IMG/VR virus record: IMGVR_UViG_3300028045_000069
Span: 1-28,841 of that record
Source of the DNA: a virus
Direction: 5' to 3' (one strand)
Length of the DNA stretch: 28,841 bases
Positions 1 through 8,973 of the stretch are shown here, piece by piece; the first letter of the stretch is position 1, and each line of letters begins with the position of its first letter. The position numbers were made by a program, and so were the translations under genes. Under the pieces are notes generated by a model. The model saw nothing but the letters and a program-made list of their open reading frames with translations, was not told the DNA's origin and made no database searches.

Positions 1-81
1 GGCATCTGGCTTATTGCCAGGGAGAATTTAATCACGGTTAGGATACATCAGTTTTCCAAGCCAGGCAATAAGCCAGATGCC
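1..81. repeat. 18-bp perfect inverted repeat, 45-nt spacer
   Basis: Bases 1-18 are the exact reverse complement of bases 64-81, separated by 45 nt. The other long hairpins in this window have loops of 0-4 nt, so this one differs in design. It lies at the window edge and inside an open reading frame. It could be an upstream terminator with a long loop, a structured element, or a fold-back artefact at a contig end. Confidence 0.7.
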
Positions 82-1086
82 ACCCCATTGTGTATATACC
101 ATTTCATAACTATGGGTCTTTGCGGAGCGCTCGAGAAGTATGGGTACCGATTCAATCGATCAGATGGCGCTACGGATGATTTTATGCTCACCGAGAGTGT
201 TAAAGAAGAATCTGGCGACTATGAGTATATCAAGATAAAGGACAATATGTTTATTAGGGTCCATGGTAGTATTTTGATGGAGCGATATAAACTTAGGGTG
301 CTACTATCTTTAACGCAAATAATAAAGTTCGAACCAAGAGTTACAGCAGAAGACCTACTTGATCCGGACGCCAATTACTTTAAATTTTGTCTTGGTAAGT
401 ATACGTCGGCAGCTTCCAGCAACCGGAAACTCTTGATGGGGAGAGCAATTGATCACTTGGTAACCAATGCTACAATGGTGGATCCCCCAGCTAAGCGGGC
501 TTGTCGCGGTATAGGCGTAGAAATTAATGATCTTTACGATCTCATTTATGTAATATTTTATCGTATAGATGAGTGGATGAACAATGAGCCCAATAACCTA
601 TTCAATAAGAAGATAGAAACTTTGGATATATTGATGCAGGGATTAGTACGTACTGTATTTACAGAGGCTTACAATATACATAACAATAAAAAGGTAGGAC
701 TAAATCAGAAGACTGTCGGTAGATTGATGCGATCTCCCGGCTTGCACCAATGGAAATCCATAGGACTTTTTAGTATTAACCCAACTGTTTATAATGATAA
801 CTGGCTTCTCAGTATAGGTGCTACGAGAACTAAGTCGTTAGAATTATCGGAGATGGGCAGCAAGAAGGGACAGCCGGGGGGCAAGTCCAAGACTGCTGGG
901 AGAAAGCCACCAATGGAATTGATAAAAGCTCATTATAGTCAATTAGTTTGTGAAACTTCCTTAACTATACCAACCAGCAAACCGTGTGAAACTGGGACCA
1001 TTAACCCATACATGCAAGTCGAAGATGACACTGGGAGTATAATAGAGCCGGAATGGAGCGAGCAGTTGAAGAATGTTTACGACTGA
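1..1086 (+). CDS. Unrecognised phage protein, 5' end beyond the window
   Basis: The reading frame is open from base 1 through the TGA at 1084-1086, so the true start probably lies upstream of the window. In-frame candidates inside the window are TTG at 88 and ATG at 112, but neither has a Shine-Dalgarno sequence, which favours a 5'-truncated gene. The visible protein is mixed helix and strand, with no signal peptide or membrane segment. A basic, Gly/Lys-rich linker (GSKKGQPGGKSKTAGRKPP) near positions 856-912 separates the main body from an acidic C-terminal tail. No family is recognised. It is followed 71 bp later by another plus-strand gene and sits beside virion genes, so a virion role is possible but only inferred. 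An 18-bp inverted repeat (1-18 and 64-81) lies inside the open frame. Confidence 0.6.
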   Translation, partial: GIWLIARENLITVRIHQFSKPGNKPDATPLCIYHFITMGLCGALEKYGYRFNRSDGATDDFMLTESVKEESGDYEYIKIKDNMFIRVHGSILMERYKLRVLLSLTQIIKFEPRVTAEDLLDPDANYFKFCLGKYTSAASSNRKLLMGRAIDHLVTNATMVDPPAKRACRGIGVEINDLYDLIYVIFYRIDEWMNNEPNNLFNKKIETLDILMQGLVRTVFTEAYNIHNNKKVGLNQKTVGRLMRSPGLHQWKSIGLFSINPTVYNDNWLLSIGATRTKSLELSEMGSKKGQPGGKSKTAGRKPPMELIKAHYSQLVCETSLTIPTSKPCETGTINPYMQVEDDTGSIIEPEWSEQLKNVYD

Positions 1087-1157
1087 TCATTAGTGAATCA
1101 AGTATATATTACTATAGTGAGGTACGTTACTTATAACTTTAATTCAGGAGAACAACT
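1087..1157 (+). promoter_or_regulatory. Intergenic leader, possible TTATAA-type promoter
   Basis: This is a 71-bp AT-rich gap between two plus-strand genes. It holds TTATAA at 1131-1136 and a CAGGAG ribosome binding site ending about 7 nt before the ATG at 1158. A similar layout (TTATAA, then TTAATT, then a CAGGAG-type site) precedes the portal gene at 6505. The promoter assignment is inference from this two-site resemblance. Confidence 0.25.
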
Positions 1158-2783
1158 ATGAGCATGGGACTGCAGCATTCTGCTTATAACCAGCCGGTTG
1201 GCGATACCTGGGAGACATGGATAAACAAGTGCCTGCCTGGTGTACTGTCTACAATGATGGCGCGTGGGATGATTGGTCAAATCCCGCAACACATAATTGC
1301 CGACTATTTTAATAGAAATGTAAACGCTTTCATACAGTCACTGCCGGCCGTGCAGCTCAGGGAAACGGAGTTTGAAAACTATATGGCAGACTTTATCGCC
1401 AACCGTGTACTGCCAGCCCTAACTAATACGTCGCCGTACCAAGGATTCAGCGGGTTTAACCATCAGGGATTCCAGCCGCAAGGGCATCCCGCTCAAGTGA
1501 ACTATGGACCTGCCCAAACTATGCACGGTTCATACATGCCGCGGCAGCAGCAGGTACCACCGGCGAGTTTGCTCAACCGTAATGAATCACCTACTAACTA
1601 TGCTCCATCTCCATATACATCAGGCGATCCTGCGCAGACGCCTGCTGGTATGCAGCGAGCAGAAGGAGAAGATATGCATCGTGAGGTATCAGGAGAACCG
1701 GCAGACATAGCAGAGCTACTAGATGTGATTTCAGATAAACATCGAATCACTGATTCCGTGGCGACAATACGGAATCAGAGGTTTCCTTCCGTTGATGGGG
1801 AGGTGGCAGTAAATGAAGTTACTTTTGAACGGGGATTTAACAACTACAGAGAGTTTGGTAATATCAGAGAGGGCCTATTACCTCCGATAAAGCAATCGCA
1901 AACGTTTGATATCTATAGTTTTAAGGCTTTGGATGTCATAGATGTTCCTGCGTCGGTGATAAAGCTACTATTTGAAGAAATTGGAAAGATTCTCCGTGGT
2001 GATCCGGAGCAAGTGGATAGTGGTAATATCTTGGATAAGTATGAGAGCGTACTTAAGGTCTTAGAAAACCAACCACCGAGAGTAACAAAAGAAGTATCTA
2101 CATATCTAACAAAACTACTGAATGAATTTCTGCGTCGGTATGTTTTCTTTTCTGACGATCCAGTTACAGAACTTTCCGTCGATGACATAACTGAATTTGA
2201 AGAAGTTGTTAACATATCCAATTCGGGAGTTCCAAGATTTGAGACTTATAGCGGGTACTACGAGCTGCTCAATCAAATTGCGGAAAATATTTTCGGGAAG
2301 ATTACTTACTCCTGCGAAGACGAATATGGCGCTGGCATTATCTGTGATCCGTTTGACCCAATGGGGATCGGGGATTGCCTACACGCATCTGGGAATCAGC
2401 ATATAGTCGGTAAGATCATGAATCGAGACTACAGTATGCTAATTGAGGATACTTTTAAGGCTACCGGAGATGATAGAATTATGGCAGAAAAAGCGCACTC
2501 CAATTTTCTAACTAACGGAGTGGGCAGTAGGACTGTGCTGCGTCAGCAAAAACATGTGATTGTGACGAACCATTTTGCTGATTTTAATGCTCTTAGTTAC
2601 TACGTTGGACGTATCGTACCAAGAAATAAAGTTCGCGCAGTGGATCTACTGACGGATTATCTTATTAGCAAATCGCTGCTAGAGAAATTGCCAATTGCGG
2701 ATATAGTATTTCCAGACCAGAACGTAAGGTTTAGTTGTTGCTTCGGCCTTGGTGATGAAAGACCCTTCATAAAAAGAATGTAA
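1158..2783 (+). CDS. Unrecognised protein with Gln/Pro-rich linker (541 aa)
   Basis: The ATG at 1158 has a good ribosome binding site (CAGGAG). The protein has three visible parts. Residues 1-90 form a helical N-terminal region. Residues about 92-180 form a low-complexity linker rich in Gln, Pro, Gly, Tyr and Ser. Residues about 181-541 form a mixed alpha/beta C-terminal domain with several Cys (for example CEDEYGAGIIC and FSCCFG). There is no signal peptide or membrane helix. The domain-linker-domain plan suits a virion or scaffold-like protein, but no family is recognised and function is unknown. The gene ends 10 bp before a long hairpin shared with the convergent minus-strand operon. Confidence 0.85.
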   Translation: MSMGLQHSAYNQPVGDTWETWINKCLPGVLSTMMARGMIGQIPQHIIADYFNRNVNAFIQSLPAVQLRETEFENYMADFIANRVLPALTNTSPYQGFSGFNHQGFQPQGHPAQVNYGPAQTMHGSYMPRQQQVPPASLLNRNESPTNYAPSPYTSGDPAQTPAGMQRAEGEDMHREVSGEPADIAELLDVISDKHRITDSVATIRNQRFPSVDGEVAVNEVTFERGFNNYREFGNIREGLLPPIKQSQTFDIYSFKALDVIDVPASVIKLLFEEIGKILRGDPEQVDSGNILDKYESVLKVLENQPPRVTKEVSTYLTKLLNEFLRRYVFFSDDPVTELSVDDITEFEEVVNISNSGVPRFETYSGYYELLNQIAENIFGKITYSCEDEYGAGIICDPFDPMGIGDCLHASGNQHIVGKIMNRDYSMLIEDTFKATGDDRIMAEKAHSNFLTNGVGSRTVLRQQKHVIVTNHFADFNALSYYVGRIVPRNKVRAVDLLTDYLISKSLLEKLPIADIVFPDQNVRFSCCFGLGDERPFIKRM

Positions 2784-2793
2784 TATGTAAGTC

Positions 2794-2836
2794 GGTTACT
2801 GATAGATGCTGTCTCAGACAGCATCTATCAGTAACC
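2794..2836. terminator. Bidirectional hairpin between convergent genes
   Basis: Two perfect 21-base arms (2794-2814 and 2816-2836) surround a single base; sterically this is roughly a 19-20-bp stem with a 3-5-nt loop. It lies between the plus-strand stop at 2783 and the minus-strand stop at 2870, so it can serve both directions. No U-tract abuts either side; the nearest T run (about 2850-2858) is 14 nt downstream on the plus strand. Confidence 0.8.
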
Positions 2837-2869
2837 TAAGGAGCAACTATTTTTTTTGTAAATATTACT

Positions 2870-3691
2870 CTACGCAATAAGTAATGATCCATTAGTAAAG
2901 ATAACAGATTCTATACTGCTACTTCCAGGAGCAGAGAAGTCCGTTCCAATAGTACATCGATGCGAAGCTAGTTGAGTGTAGATTGCTTCTGTGTACGTAA
3001 TGTCTTGCCCATTGTGGTCCTCTCCGGTCACTGATCTATCTTCCCCTGTGTAAAATCCATACTCGGATACTTTTGCATACCCAAGATTTCCATCACGTAG
3101 TATATTTATTGCCTCTGCCACTTCCATCCCAGTGACCTCACATTGGCACTGCACTGACACACGCCCAGTGTTTAAGTTTCCGGCTACTACTGGAACTGCT
3201 GGTGCCTTTACTGGTACCGGCGTGAGGTTTACTGGATTTATATTGTAGGGGACCTCAGTGCCGTCCAACTGAGTCTGGGTTAACTGGATTAGCCCGGTTG
3301 GAAAAGTTAGGACCTTTAGCCAGTAAGCGAAGTACTTGTTTGATCCGACTGTCACCAAGGTTCTCATACGATACATCGCACGTTCCGTTGGCGTAAGGTC
3401 CTCATTCCATGGAACTATGCGAAACGGTATTGGATCATACAAGTCCATATTGGATGCTCTTGGGTTATATGCCTCTGATAGGACATCATCGTCGATGTTA
3501 TAGTATCCCTTTATTCCTATTCCCATATACCTCAGAGATGGTATGATTGTAGGTTCGGCAAATGGCTCCACCCCTCGCTTAGAGTTTATGGTAGTGTTCA
3601 AGTCCGGAACGTATGGAAGGTTCGATAGCGCATAGTATTGATTTACCATTCCAAGAATTGTTTCTGTGGTTTTTCTTGTCTCACTGCTCAT
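2870..3691 (-). CDS. Unrecognised, probably virion-associated protein (273 aa)
   Basis: The start ATG at 3691 is preceded by an AAAGGA ribosome binding site. This is the last gene of a three-gene minus-strand operon (6457 to 2870). The protein is soluble with no membrane segment. It has a Pro/Tyr-rich N-terminal half (for example DLYDPIPFRIVPWNEDL), a central Val/Pro-rich stretch (PVNLTPVPVKAPAVPVVAG), and a beta-rich C-terminus. The general style recalls virion structural proteins of large myoviruses, but I cannot place it in a named family. It lies among structural genes, ends at a bidirectional hairpin, and could be a neck, connector or baseplate component. That role is inference only. Confidence 0.85.
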   Translation of the reverse strand: MSSETRKTTETILGMVNQYYALSNLPYVPDLNTTINSKRGVEPFAEPTIIPSLRYMGIGIKGYYNIDDDVLSEAYNPRASNMDLYDPIPFRIVPWNEDLTPTERAMYRMRTLVTVGSNKYFAYWLKVLTFPTGLIQLTQTQLDGTEVPYNINPVNLTPVPVKAPAVPVVAGNLNTGRVSVQCQCEVTGMEVAEAINILRDGNLGYAKVSEYGFYTGEDRSVTGEDHNGQDITYTEAIYTQLASHRCTIGTDFSAPGSSSIESVIFTNGSLLIA

Positions 3692-3729
3692 AGTTTTTGT
3701 ATCCTTTTATTGTTTGAAGAAAGATAGCG

Positions 3730-4245
3730 TTATAGCTTTAATACTGTCTTTATTACAGCAACATCGGTGACAGCATCCCTCACCTCTTTTCGTAGTACTG
3801 TGGAATTGCGATCAATCGCATGGATCTTATTCTGTAGAATCGGCACGTACTTAAGAACAGTATGCATGGTATGGAGTTCCTCAGTTATGTCTTCGTCAAG
3901 TTCTTTATGAGCTTCTTCGATAATACATATGGTGGCTTGTATTGCTTCTCTGGCTACAACGTTTGAGCGTTCGGCGTGTTTTTGTTGTAGCTTAAGATTT
4001 ACCAATGAGGAAGAATGCTCTTGTCGTATACTCGCCAGTTGTGCCTCATAAGATTGTTTTATATTATCAATGCGTAGAGTCATCGCCTGCTTTGTTAATG
4101 CCTGCTCCGTTTCAATATTGTCCATCCAGCTTATCATAGCATAGATCTGTCCTCCTACTGCAATGAGGATCGGTATAACCTTAATAAGTATACCGAAGAC
4201 CTTGGAGGCTGTCTCCGAGGGAACAATCGATTTAAGTGCTTGCAT
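3730..4245 (-). CDS. Membrane-anchored coiled-coil protein (171 aa)
   Basis: The start ATG at 4245 has a strong purine-rich ribosome binding site (GGGGGAG). Residues about 17-40 form a hydrophobic segment (core LIKVIPILIAVGGQIYAMIS) that should span the membrane, or form a membrane-active helix. Residues about 43-130 are charged and Gln-rich with a heptad-like pattern, consistent with a long coiled coil. The C-terminal 40 residues are also helical. One N-terminal transmembrane helix followed by a coiled coil is the topology of i-spanins, and the size fits, but no partner o-spanin lipoprotein is visible and the neighbours look structural. A virion membrane-contact protein is an alternative. 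It starts 16 bp after the upstream gene's stop. Confidence 0.85.
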   Translation of the reverse strand: MQALKSIVPSETASKVFGILIKVIPILIAVGGQIYAMISWMDNIETEQALTKQAMTLRIDNIKQSYEAQLASIRQEHSSSLVNLKLQQKHAERSNVVAREAIQATICIIEEAHKELDEDITEELHTMHTVLKYVPILQNKIHAIDRNSTVLRKEVRDAVTDVAVIKTVLKL

Positions 4246-4261
4246 AATTTACTCCCCCTAA

Positions 4262-6457
4262 TTAAGAATAGTTTTCATCTGTGGCCAGTCGATTACTATG
4301 AAGATATTCTCGTACCATAGTTGTTTCTTTACTACGAATGCTTCTATTTCTGGTCGAATATATGATTGTGATAGTTTTTGTATCTTCTTCGAACTCGAGA
4401 ACTTTGAGCAACATTTCCGTTAGTGCCGCACGGCGAGACATTATAGAAGTTAATTGAAAGTGATCAGCGGTACTCCGTTCAGTAACGTATACAGTCTGCC
4501 GGGCCATAGAAGACTTCGGGCCGCGACAGGTAATATAATTCGGTGCTGTCATTGTAATATATTTCGGGTATGATATTATTGGGTTAGTTATAATATGACT
4601 TTTTTGGGTCCGATCAGAATCGATAAATGCAATGTTGTAACTGCACAACTGCATAAACAATTTTTTCATAGCAGCATACGCATTCGAGTTAAGCCCCATG
4701 GGAGTTGCATATGACGCAAACTGTACCGGAAACAACTCATCGAATATATTATTAAAAAAGGATTCGTAGTACCCCTTTGCCTCGATGTGCCCCATGTTAT
4801 GTAACTGAGCCATGATCCCTTGTAAAGTTTCATTGCTATCGAACCAACTTTGGTAAGTGGTGTGGCCTGGAATAAGATCGATATCTACCATTTGTTCTCG
4901 TATCATATGACTATATATATGTTCTCTTGCGGCATGGTACACAGCATCACCATTCAGTCGTAGCAGAACTCCGGCTTCTTTTATTGCGGAGAACACTAGA
5001 TCAAAATAAATCATCATATGCTCTGAGGATTCTATCGCGCCTGGATGTATTGGTATCCTTGCTGTAAAAGTTTCGACATCTATCAAATTCGACAGGTTGT
5101 ATTTATGCCCGCCAAACCAGAAAGTATTAGGTATTTGAGTGTTCCTGCTGTAAAAATTAAAGAAGGTAACTCCCCCGGCTGGGATAGAAACTGGCATCAC
5201 TGTACCTCTTTCTCCAAAAGTACAATAGTGCATTAGTGCTGCCGCTTCCCCTATAGTAAATAGTCTGGCATTGCCTATAATCGGTAAGGTTATGGTAGTG
5301 TTGAATGCCAAATTCCCTTGTTGGTAATTAAAGAGAAATAAATGAAATATCGTGGCATAAAATAAATCCACATATTCGGTATTTAGGTCGATCTTAGTTA
5401 GCTCTACAAGTTTGGTAGGGATATAAGTAGATGTTGAAGATCCAAACAGTTTACTATAGCTAACTTTCCTTTCTTGTGAGGCATCAAGGTCTAGTCCGTT
5501 ATCATGTAGTCTTTGTGTGATTGATGATACGGATTCTGTGGAAGTATACATATCACTGTTTGACGCAAAGGCATTTCCGGCGATATTTTCTGATACAATT
5601 TCCGGTAATACCTTACAGTTACTTTCAGACCCAGATGTATCAACCACAATAGATTTAGTATTGAGGGTTATCCCGTGGTCACGTAGTAAGTTGTCAGCAA
5701 TAATATTTAGAGTACTAGTCTTTCCTCTTTCTCTATTAATGAACCGCATGTTATGGTATAAGAAAAGTTGTTGTCTGGTATCCAACACGGTTCGATAATC
5801 GTCCAGTCCTTTTGACTTAAGGTACTCCCATATATGGAACGGATGCACGTTGTTGGTCTTTAAATTTTTTAAGCGTTGTGAAAATAGTATGGTTGGAGCT
5901 ACCGCCCATAGGGTTGCCCATATTGCTAATGGGTAGTACTCTTCAACTTCTGCGAAAACTGGGATGATCCACCTTTGTTTGAAGTAGTTTACAAGTTCCT
6001 TGAAGGTATTGAGCATGCTCTCTCGCTCACTCTGCTCCAGTATGGTAGGATCAGTTCGAAGTATTGTCATATCGTCGGCATTTATAGCATCTTCTATATT
6101 ACTGATCGGATATACTATAGACTTAATAAGATCTATTTGAGTTGGGTATCTACCACATAATCTAAGATACTCTTCATTCGGAAGTTTATGGACGTTGGCA
6201 GTCTTAGGATGTAGCACTTCCATACCTCGGCTAAGGAGGATAGTGGAACCGTCGTCTATTGACTGTAGGGTCATTGGAATATCGGTACTGGCATATTGTC
6301 CCGCGAGACGAAGATAGTATGGATTTTCCGTATCAGGAATAGTTGTTTTCCCAACTCGCATCGCTTCCTGCCTACCAGCATGTTCTGCAAGTAACGTGCT
6401 TTTGATAGTGATAGTTTGTAAGAAATACATGATTTCTTTTATATATAGTTCAATCAT
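4262..6457 (-). CDS. Unrecognised large protein (731 aa)
   Basis: This is the first gene of the minus-strand operon. The ATG at 6457 has only a weak purine stretch (GGTG) upstream; a second in-frame ATG at 6430 (residue 10) is possible but no better supported. The protein is long, soluble and mixed alpha/beta. An N-terminal region (to about residue 180) contains YPLAIWATLWAVAPTILFSQ, which is hydrophobic but probably buried. A Ser/Asp-rich stretch lies around residues 265-320, followed by a Phe-rich beta region (for example GGVTFFNFYSRN). No catalytic motif or family is recognised. Given the portal gene 47 bp away on the other strand and structural genes all round, a virion component is likely, but this is inference. 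Confidence 0.85.
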   Translation of the reverse strand: MIELYIKEIMYFLQTITIKSTLLAEHAGRQEAMRVGKTTIPDTENPYYLRLAGQYASTDIPMTLQSIDDGSTILLSRGMEVLHPKTANVHKLPNEEYLRLCGRYPTQIDLIKSIVYPISNIEDAINADDMTILRTDPTILEQSERESMLNTFKELVNYFKQRWIIPVFAEVEEYYPLAIWATLWAVAPTILFSQRLKNLKTNNVHPFHIWEYLKSKGLDDYRTVLDTRQQLFLYHNMRFINRERGKTSTLNIIADNLLRDHGITLNTKSIVVDTSGSESNCKVLPEIVSENIAGNAFASNSDMYTSTESVSSITQRLHDNGLDLDASQERKVSYSKLFGSSTSTYIPTKLVELTKIDLNTEYVDLFYATIFHLFLFNYQQGNLAFNTTITLPIIGNARLFTIGEAAALMHYCTFGERGTVMPVSIPAGGVTFFNFYSRNTQIPNTFWFGGHKYNLSNLIDVETFTARIPIHPGAIESSEHMMIYFDLVFSAIKEAGVLLRLNGDAVYHAAREHIYSHMIREQMVDIDLIPGHTTYQSWFDSNETLQGIMAQLHNMGHIEAKGYYESFFNNIFDELFPVQFASYATPMGLNSNAYAAMKKLFMQLCSYNIAFIDSDRTQKSHIITNPIISYPKYITMTAPNYITCRGPKSSMARQTVYVTERSTADHFQLTSIMSRRAALTEMLLKVLEFEEDTKTITIIYSTRNRSIRSKETTMVREYLHSNRLATDENYS

Positions 6458-6504
6458 AATTACACACCATTTATAAGTTAATTGATTTCAGGAGGTATTA
6501 TATA
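6458..6504. promoter_or_regulatory. 47-bp divergent promoter region
   Basis: The short gap between divergent genes (starts at 6457 minus and 6505 plus) must carry initiation signals for both. It contains the palindrome TTATAA at 6471-6476, readable on either strand. On the minus strand this reads as part of TATAAATG, one base off the T4 late consensus TATAAATA. The portal ribosome binding site AGGAGGT is at 6490-6496. The promoter assignment is inference. Confidence 0.35.
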
Positions 6505-8898
6505 ATGTCAGCGGAGAATAAAAATATGCTCATACGAGGGATGGATAGATTTGTTCGAATATTCAATCCTTCCCCTACCGCTAAAGAGGATTCGCTAGAA
6601 ACAAAGGCTCAGGCCATGCCACTAGGCCAGTTTTCAAACAAAGAATTATCTCCGGCCTTTAAGACTGCGACCAAAAGCGATAAGCGGCGAGACACCGGAA
6701 AAGACATGCGACGTTATTTCGAAGAGACAAGTGCTGCAAGTAAGGATACCATGAAAGAGCTTGCCAGCTTAGCGACCATGGCCCCAGAAATAAAACGAGC
6801 AAGGGACATCTTAGTAGCATCCATAATATCCCCAAACGATATGCAAGAAAATTCCATTTCCATTACCGTAGACGTGCCGGAGCTAGAGACAGGGAAACTA
6901 CAAAGCGACATTAACAAATACCTAACTGATTTTTTCAACAACGATCTAGAGTTTGGGGTTAAACTGTCCTCTTACATAGGAGAATGTCTCTATGACTCAG
7001 GATCTAAGGCGCTCATGATTGTACCCAAGTATAACATTGGTACCCTATCCGGTGCTGCCGAATTACGAGATAAGGCGGAAGTCGGGTTAGAGCATTTGAT
7101 GCAGCATGAGAAATTATCCTCGACGTATAGTACTGATTTTTCAAACGCTTGCCGAGAGCTCGGCAAAGAGAAACAGTCTGGTATTGTCGGAGACTGCGTG
7201 GCCGACATCAATAATGATCCGGAGTTTAGGTATATAAAAGAGGCTGATATAACTAAGTTTGCTGAGGTGGCACTAGAAAGTACCGTCTCTAAACTTGGGG
7301 CTAAGGAGACTGAGCATAAAATAATATCAGTATCTGACAATCCTAGTCTTGTCAATATTGGAGATCGAAAAACTGATACCGCCCTGTCTGAGCTGTATGA
7401 TAGGGTAGGTAAACAATTCAAGAAGCTCCATAAAGATAATTTGTTTGTGCTATCTGAAAATTTAATTGGTGCTGACGGGGAACTCCCGGTTGTGGTAGAG
7501 TTACCGACAGAATCAGTTATTCCAGTAACCGTACCTGGGTATGAAAAAGAACATCTCGGTTACTTCGTTCTCGTCGATAACCATGGTAATGCAATCTCCG
7601 GCAAAGAACAAACAACGTCCAAGCAACTAACAGCGCAAGCAGCGAAAACCTTCTATGGTAGTAATATGAGTGGGGACATGGACGATAAGCAAAGATATCA
7701 TGTAGCATCTAGCGTGTTCAATATGACTATTAAAAGTCTTATAGAATCAAAGCTTGATGAGTATGGATTGACGGGCCTATCCATATCCCGGTACAACGCT
7801 ATTGCCGCCTCCATGTTCGATCATTTTATTAAAAAGAATAAAGTAGGATTAATATTTGTACCAGAGCCACTGATGGTCTATTATCGCTTCGAGCATAGAA
7901 AAAATGGTACCGGAAAATCTCTGTTGGAGGATGCTTCTTTTTTATTGGCACTAAGGACTACCACTATGGTGGCCCGTGTTATGGCGGCTTCAAAAGATGC
8001 GATAGATAAAAAGACTGTAGAGGTTGGGATCAGCGAGCAAGAAAAAAATCCAGAGGCGCTGATGGATATGGTCACCAACATGTTCGTTGAGAAGCGGATG
8101 CCTTCATTCTCCAATGATCCTATGGCGGTGGCCGAGAGGTTAACTAGGAATGCTCTTACCATTCAACCGAAGGGACTGGATGACTATAAGGAAGCATTTT
8201 CTGTAGTAACCGAGAGCAAGCCCTCTAATACTGTCCAGCCGGATCATGCCTTATTTGAGGTCCTGACTGATATGGTCATCGATTACTTGGTCGTACCGCA
8301 TGATGCGCTCAACCATACCAAAGAAACCGAGTATTCTCGATCTGTTGCTACTAATAGTATATTTTTCTCAAACACTGTTAGGGGGTACCAAAGGATAGTT
8401 CAAAAGTATAATAATAAGTTTGCCAGGATGTATCTAACCTACGCCCCGGCCGTGCAAGAAAAGATCAAGGAGATAATAAGTTCTTCAACTGATATGGATA
8501 AAGATTCTGCGAAGTTAAAGCATAATAAGATTATGCAGAGCCTAATTAAAAGTATCTCTATTAATTTGGCTTCCCCTGCAGTAAGCACCAACAAAGCACA
8601 GTTCGAGGAATTATCTAGTTTTATGGATATGATAGGCCGTACCGTAGACTCTCTGTTACCAGATGAATTTATTGATGCTGAGAATAGAGACCTTAAAGAA
8701 CTTATGGGTACGATGCGAGCAACTGTGAAATCGCAGTCCATTCGAAAATTTCTAGACAGCGTTGGATTCCAGGGAACTATAAATGTTCCTATGTTGGAGG
8801 ATATAGATACGGATTCTATCGAATCTGCACACCAATTGATGCTAAACTTACAGCGTATGCTGAAGGATCAAAAGGCAGCACTTGCTCCTGATGCGTAA
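6505..8898 (+). CDS. Portal protein (T4 gp20-like, 797 aa)
   Basis: The portal forms the dodecameric ring at the capsid vertex through which DNA is packaged and ejected. The start ATG has an ideal AGGAGGT site 8 nt upstream. Recognition rests on the overall pattern. A helical region with MAPEIKRARDILVASIISP is at about 92-110, and a stem-like segment (YIGECLYDSGSKALMIVPK) follows at about 157-175. A beta region with IPVTVPGYEKEHLGYFVLVD lies at about 339-358. The segment FVPEPLMVYYRF leads into KSLLEDASFLLALRTTTMVA at about 451-490. The helical C-terminus has many Lys and Asp/Glu. The size is larger than T4 gp20 (524 aa), with extra material between about 176 and 320. Being alone on its strand between minus-strand tail and unknown genes is unusual; terminase and protease genes are more than 10 kb away. 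Confidence 0.75.
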   Translation: MSAENKNMLIRGMDRFVRIFNPSPTAKEDSLETKAQAMPLGQFSNKELSPAFKTATKSDKRRDTGKDMRRYFEETSAASKDTMKELASLATMAPEIKRARDILVASIISPNDMQENSISITVDVPELETGKLQSDINKYLTDFFNNDLEFGVKLSSYIGECLYDSGSKALMIVPKYNIGTLSGAAELRDKAEVGLEHLMQHEKLSSTYSTDFSNACRELGKEKQSGIVGDCVADINNDPEFRYIKEADITKFAEVALESTVSKLGAKETEHKIISVSDNPSLVNIGDRKTDTALSELYDRVGKQFKKLHKDNLFVLSENLIGADGELPVVVELPTESVIPVTVPGYEKEHLGYFVLVDNHGNAISGKEQTTSKQLTAQAAKTFYGSNMSGDMDDKQRYHVASSVFNMTIKSLIESKLDEYGLTGLSISRYNAIAASMFDHFIKKNKVGLIFVPEPLMVYYRFEHRKNGTGKSLLEDASFLLALRTTTMVARVMAASKDAIDKKTVEVGISEQEKNPEALMDMVTNMFVEKRMPSFSNDPMAVAERLTRNALTIQPKGLDDYKEAFSVVTESKPSNTVQPDHALFEVLTDMVIDYLVVPHDALNHTKETEYSRSVATNSIFFSNTVRGYQRIVQKYNNKFARMYLTYAPAVQEKIKEIISSSTDMDKDSAKLKHNKIMQSLIKSISINLASPAVSTNKAQFEELSSFMDMIGRTVDSLLPDEFIDAENRDLKELMGTMRATVKSQSIRKFLDSVGFQGTINVPMLEDIDTDSIESAHQLMLNLQRMLKDQKAALAPDA

Positions 8899-8906
8899 GT
8901 ATATAT

Positions 8907-8942
8907 AGACAAGGCTGGGGAGAAATCTCCCCAGCCTTGTCT
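8907..8942. terminator. Bidirectional hairpin between portal and tail tube genes
   Basis: The 17-base arms 8907-8923 and 8926-8942 pair perfectly around a 2-nt spacer (effective loop of about 4-6 nt) with a GC-rich core (GGCTGGGGAGA). It lies 8 bp after the portal stop and 31 bp before the end of the convergent tail tube gene, so it serves both. There is no U-tract on either side. Confidence 0.85.
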
Positions 8943-8973
8943 AACAGCTACTCCGTTGAGACGCTCAGTACGG

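Noticed and set aside
1110-1125. ACTATAGTGAGG resembling the end of a T7-type promoter
   Set aside because: Only the core letters match, it occurs once, and no T7-type polymerase gene is seen.
6468-6475. TATAAATG on the minus strand as a T4-type late promoter for the 731-aa gene
   Set aside because: It lies only about 10 nt before the ATG, leaving almost no leader; kept only as part of the divergent region.
6990-7421. 143-codon minus-strand open frame inside the portal gene
   Set aside because: It is an antisense shadow of a confident coding region with no ribosome binding site or homology-like pattern.
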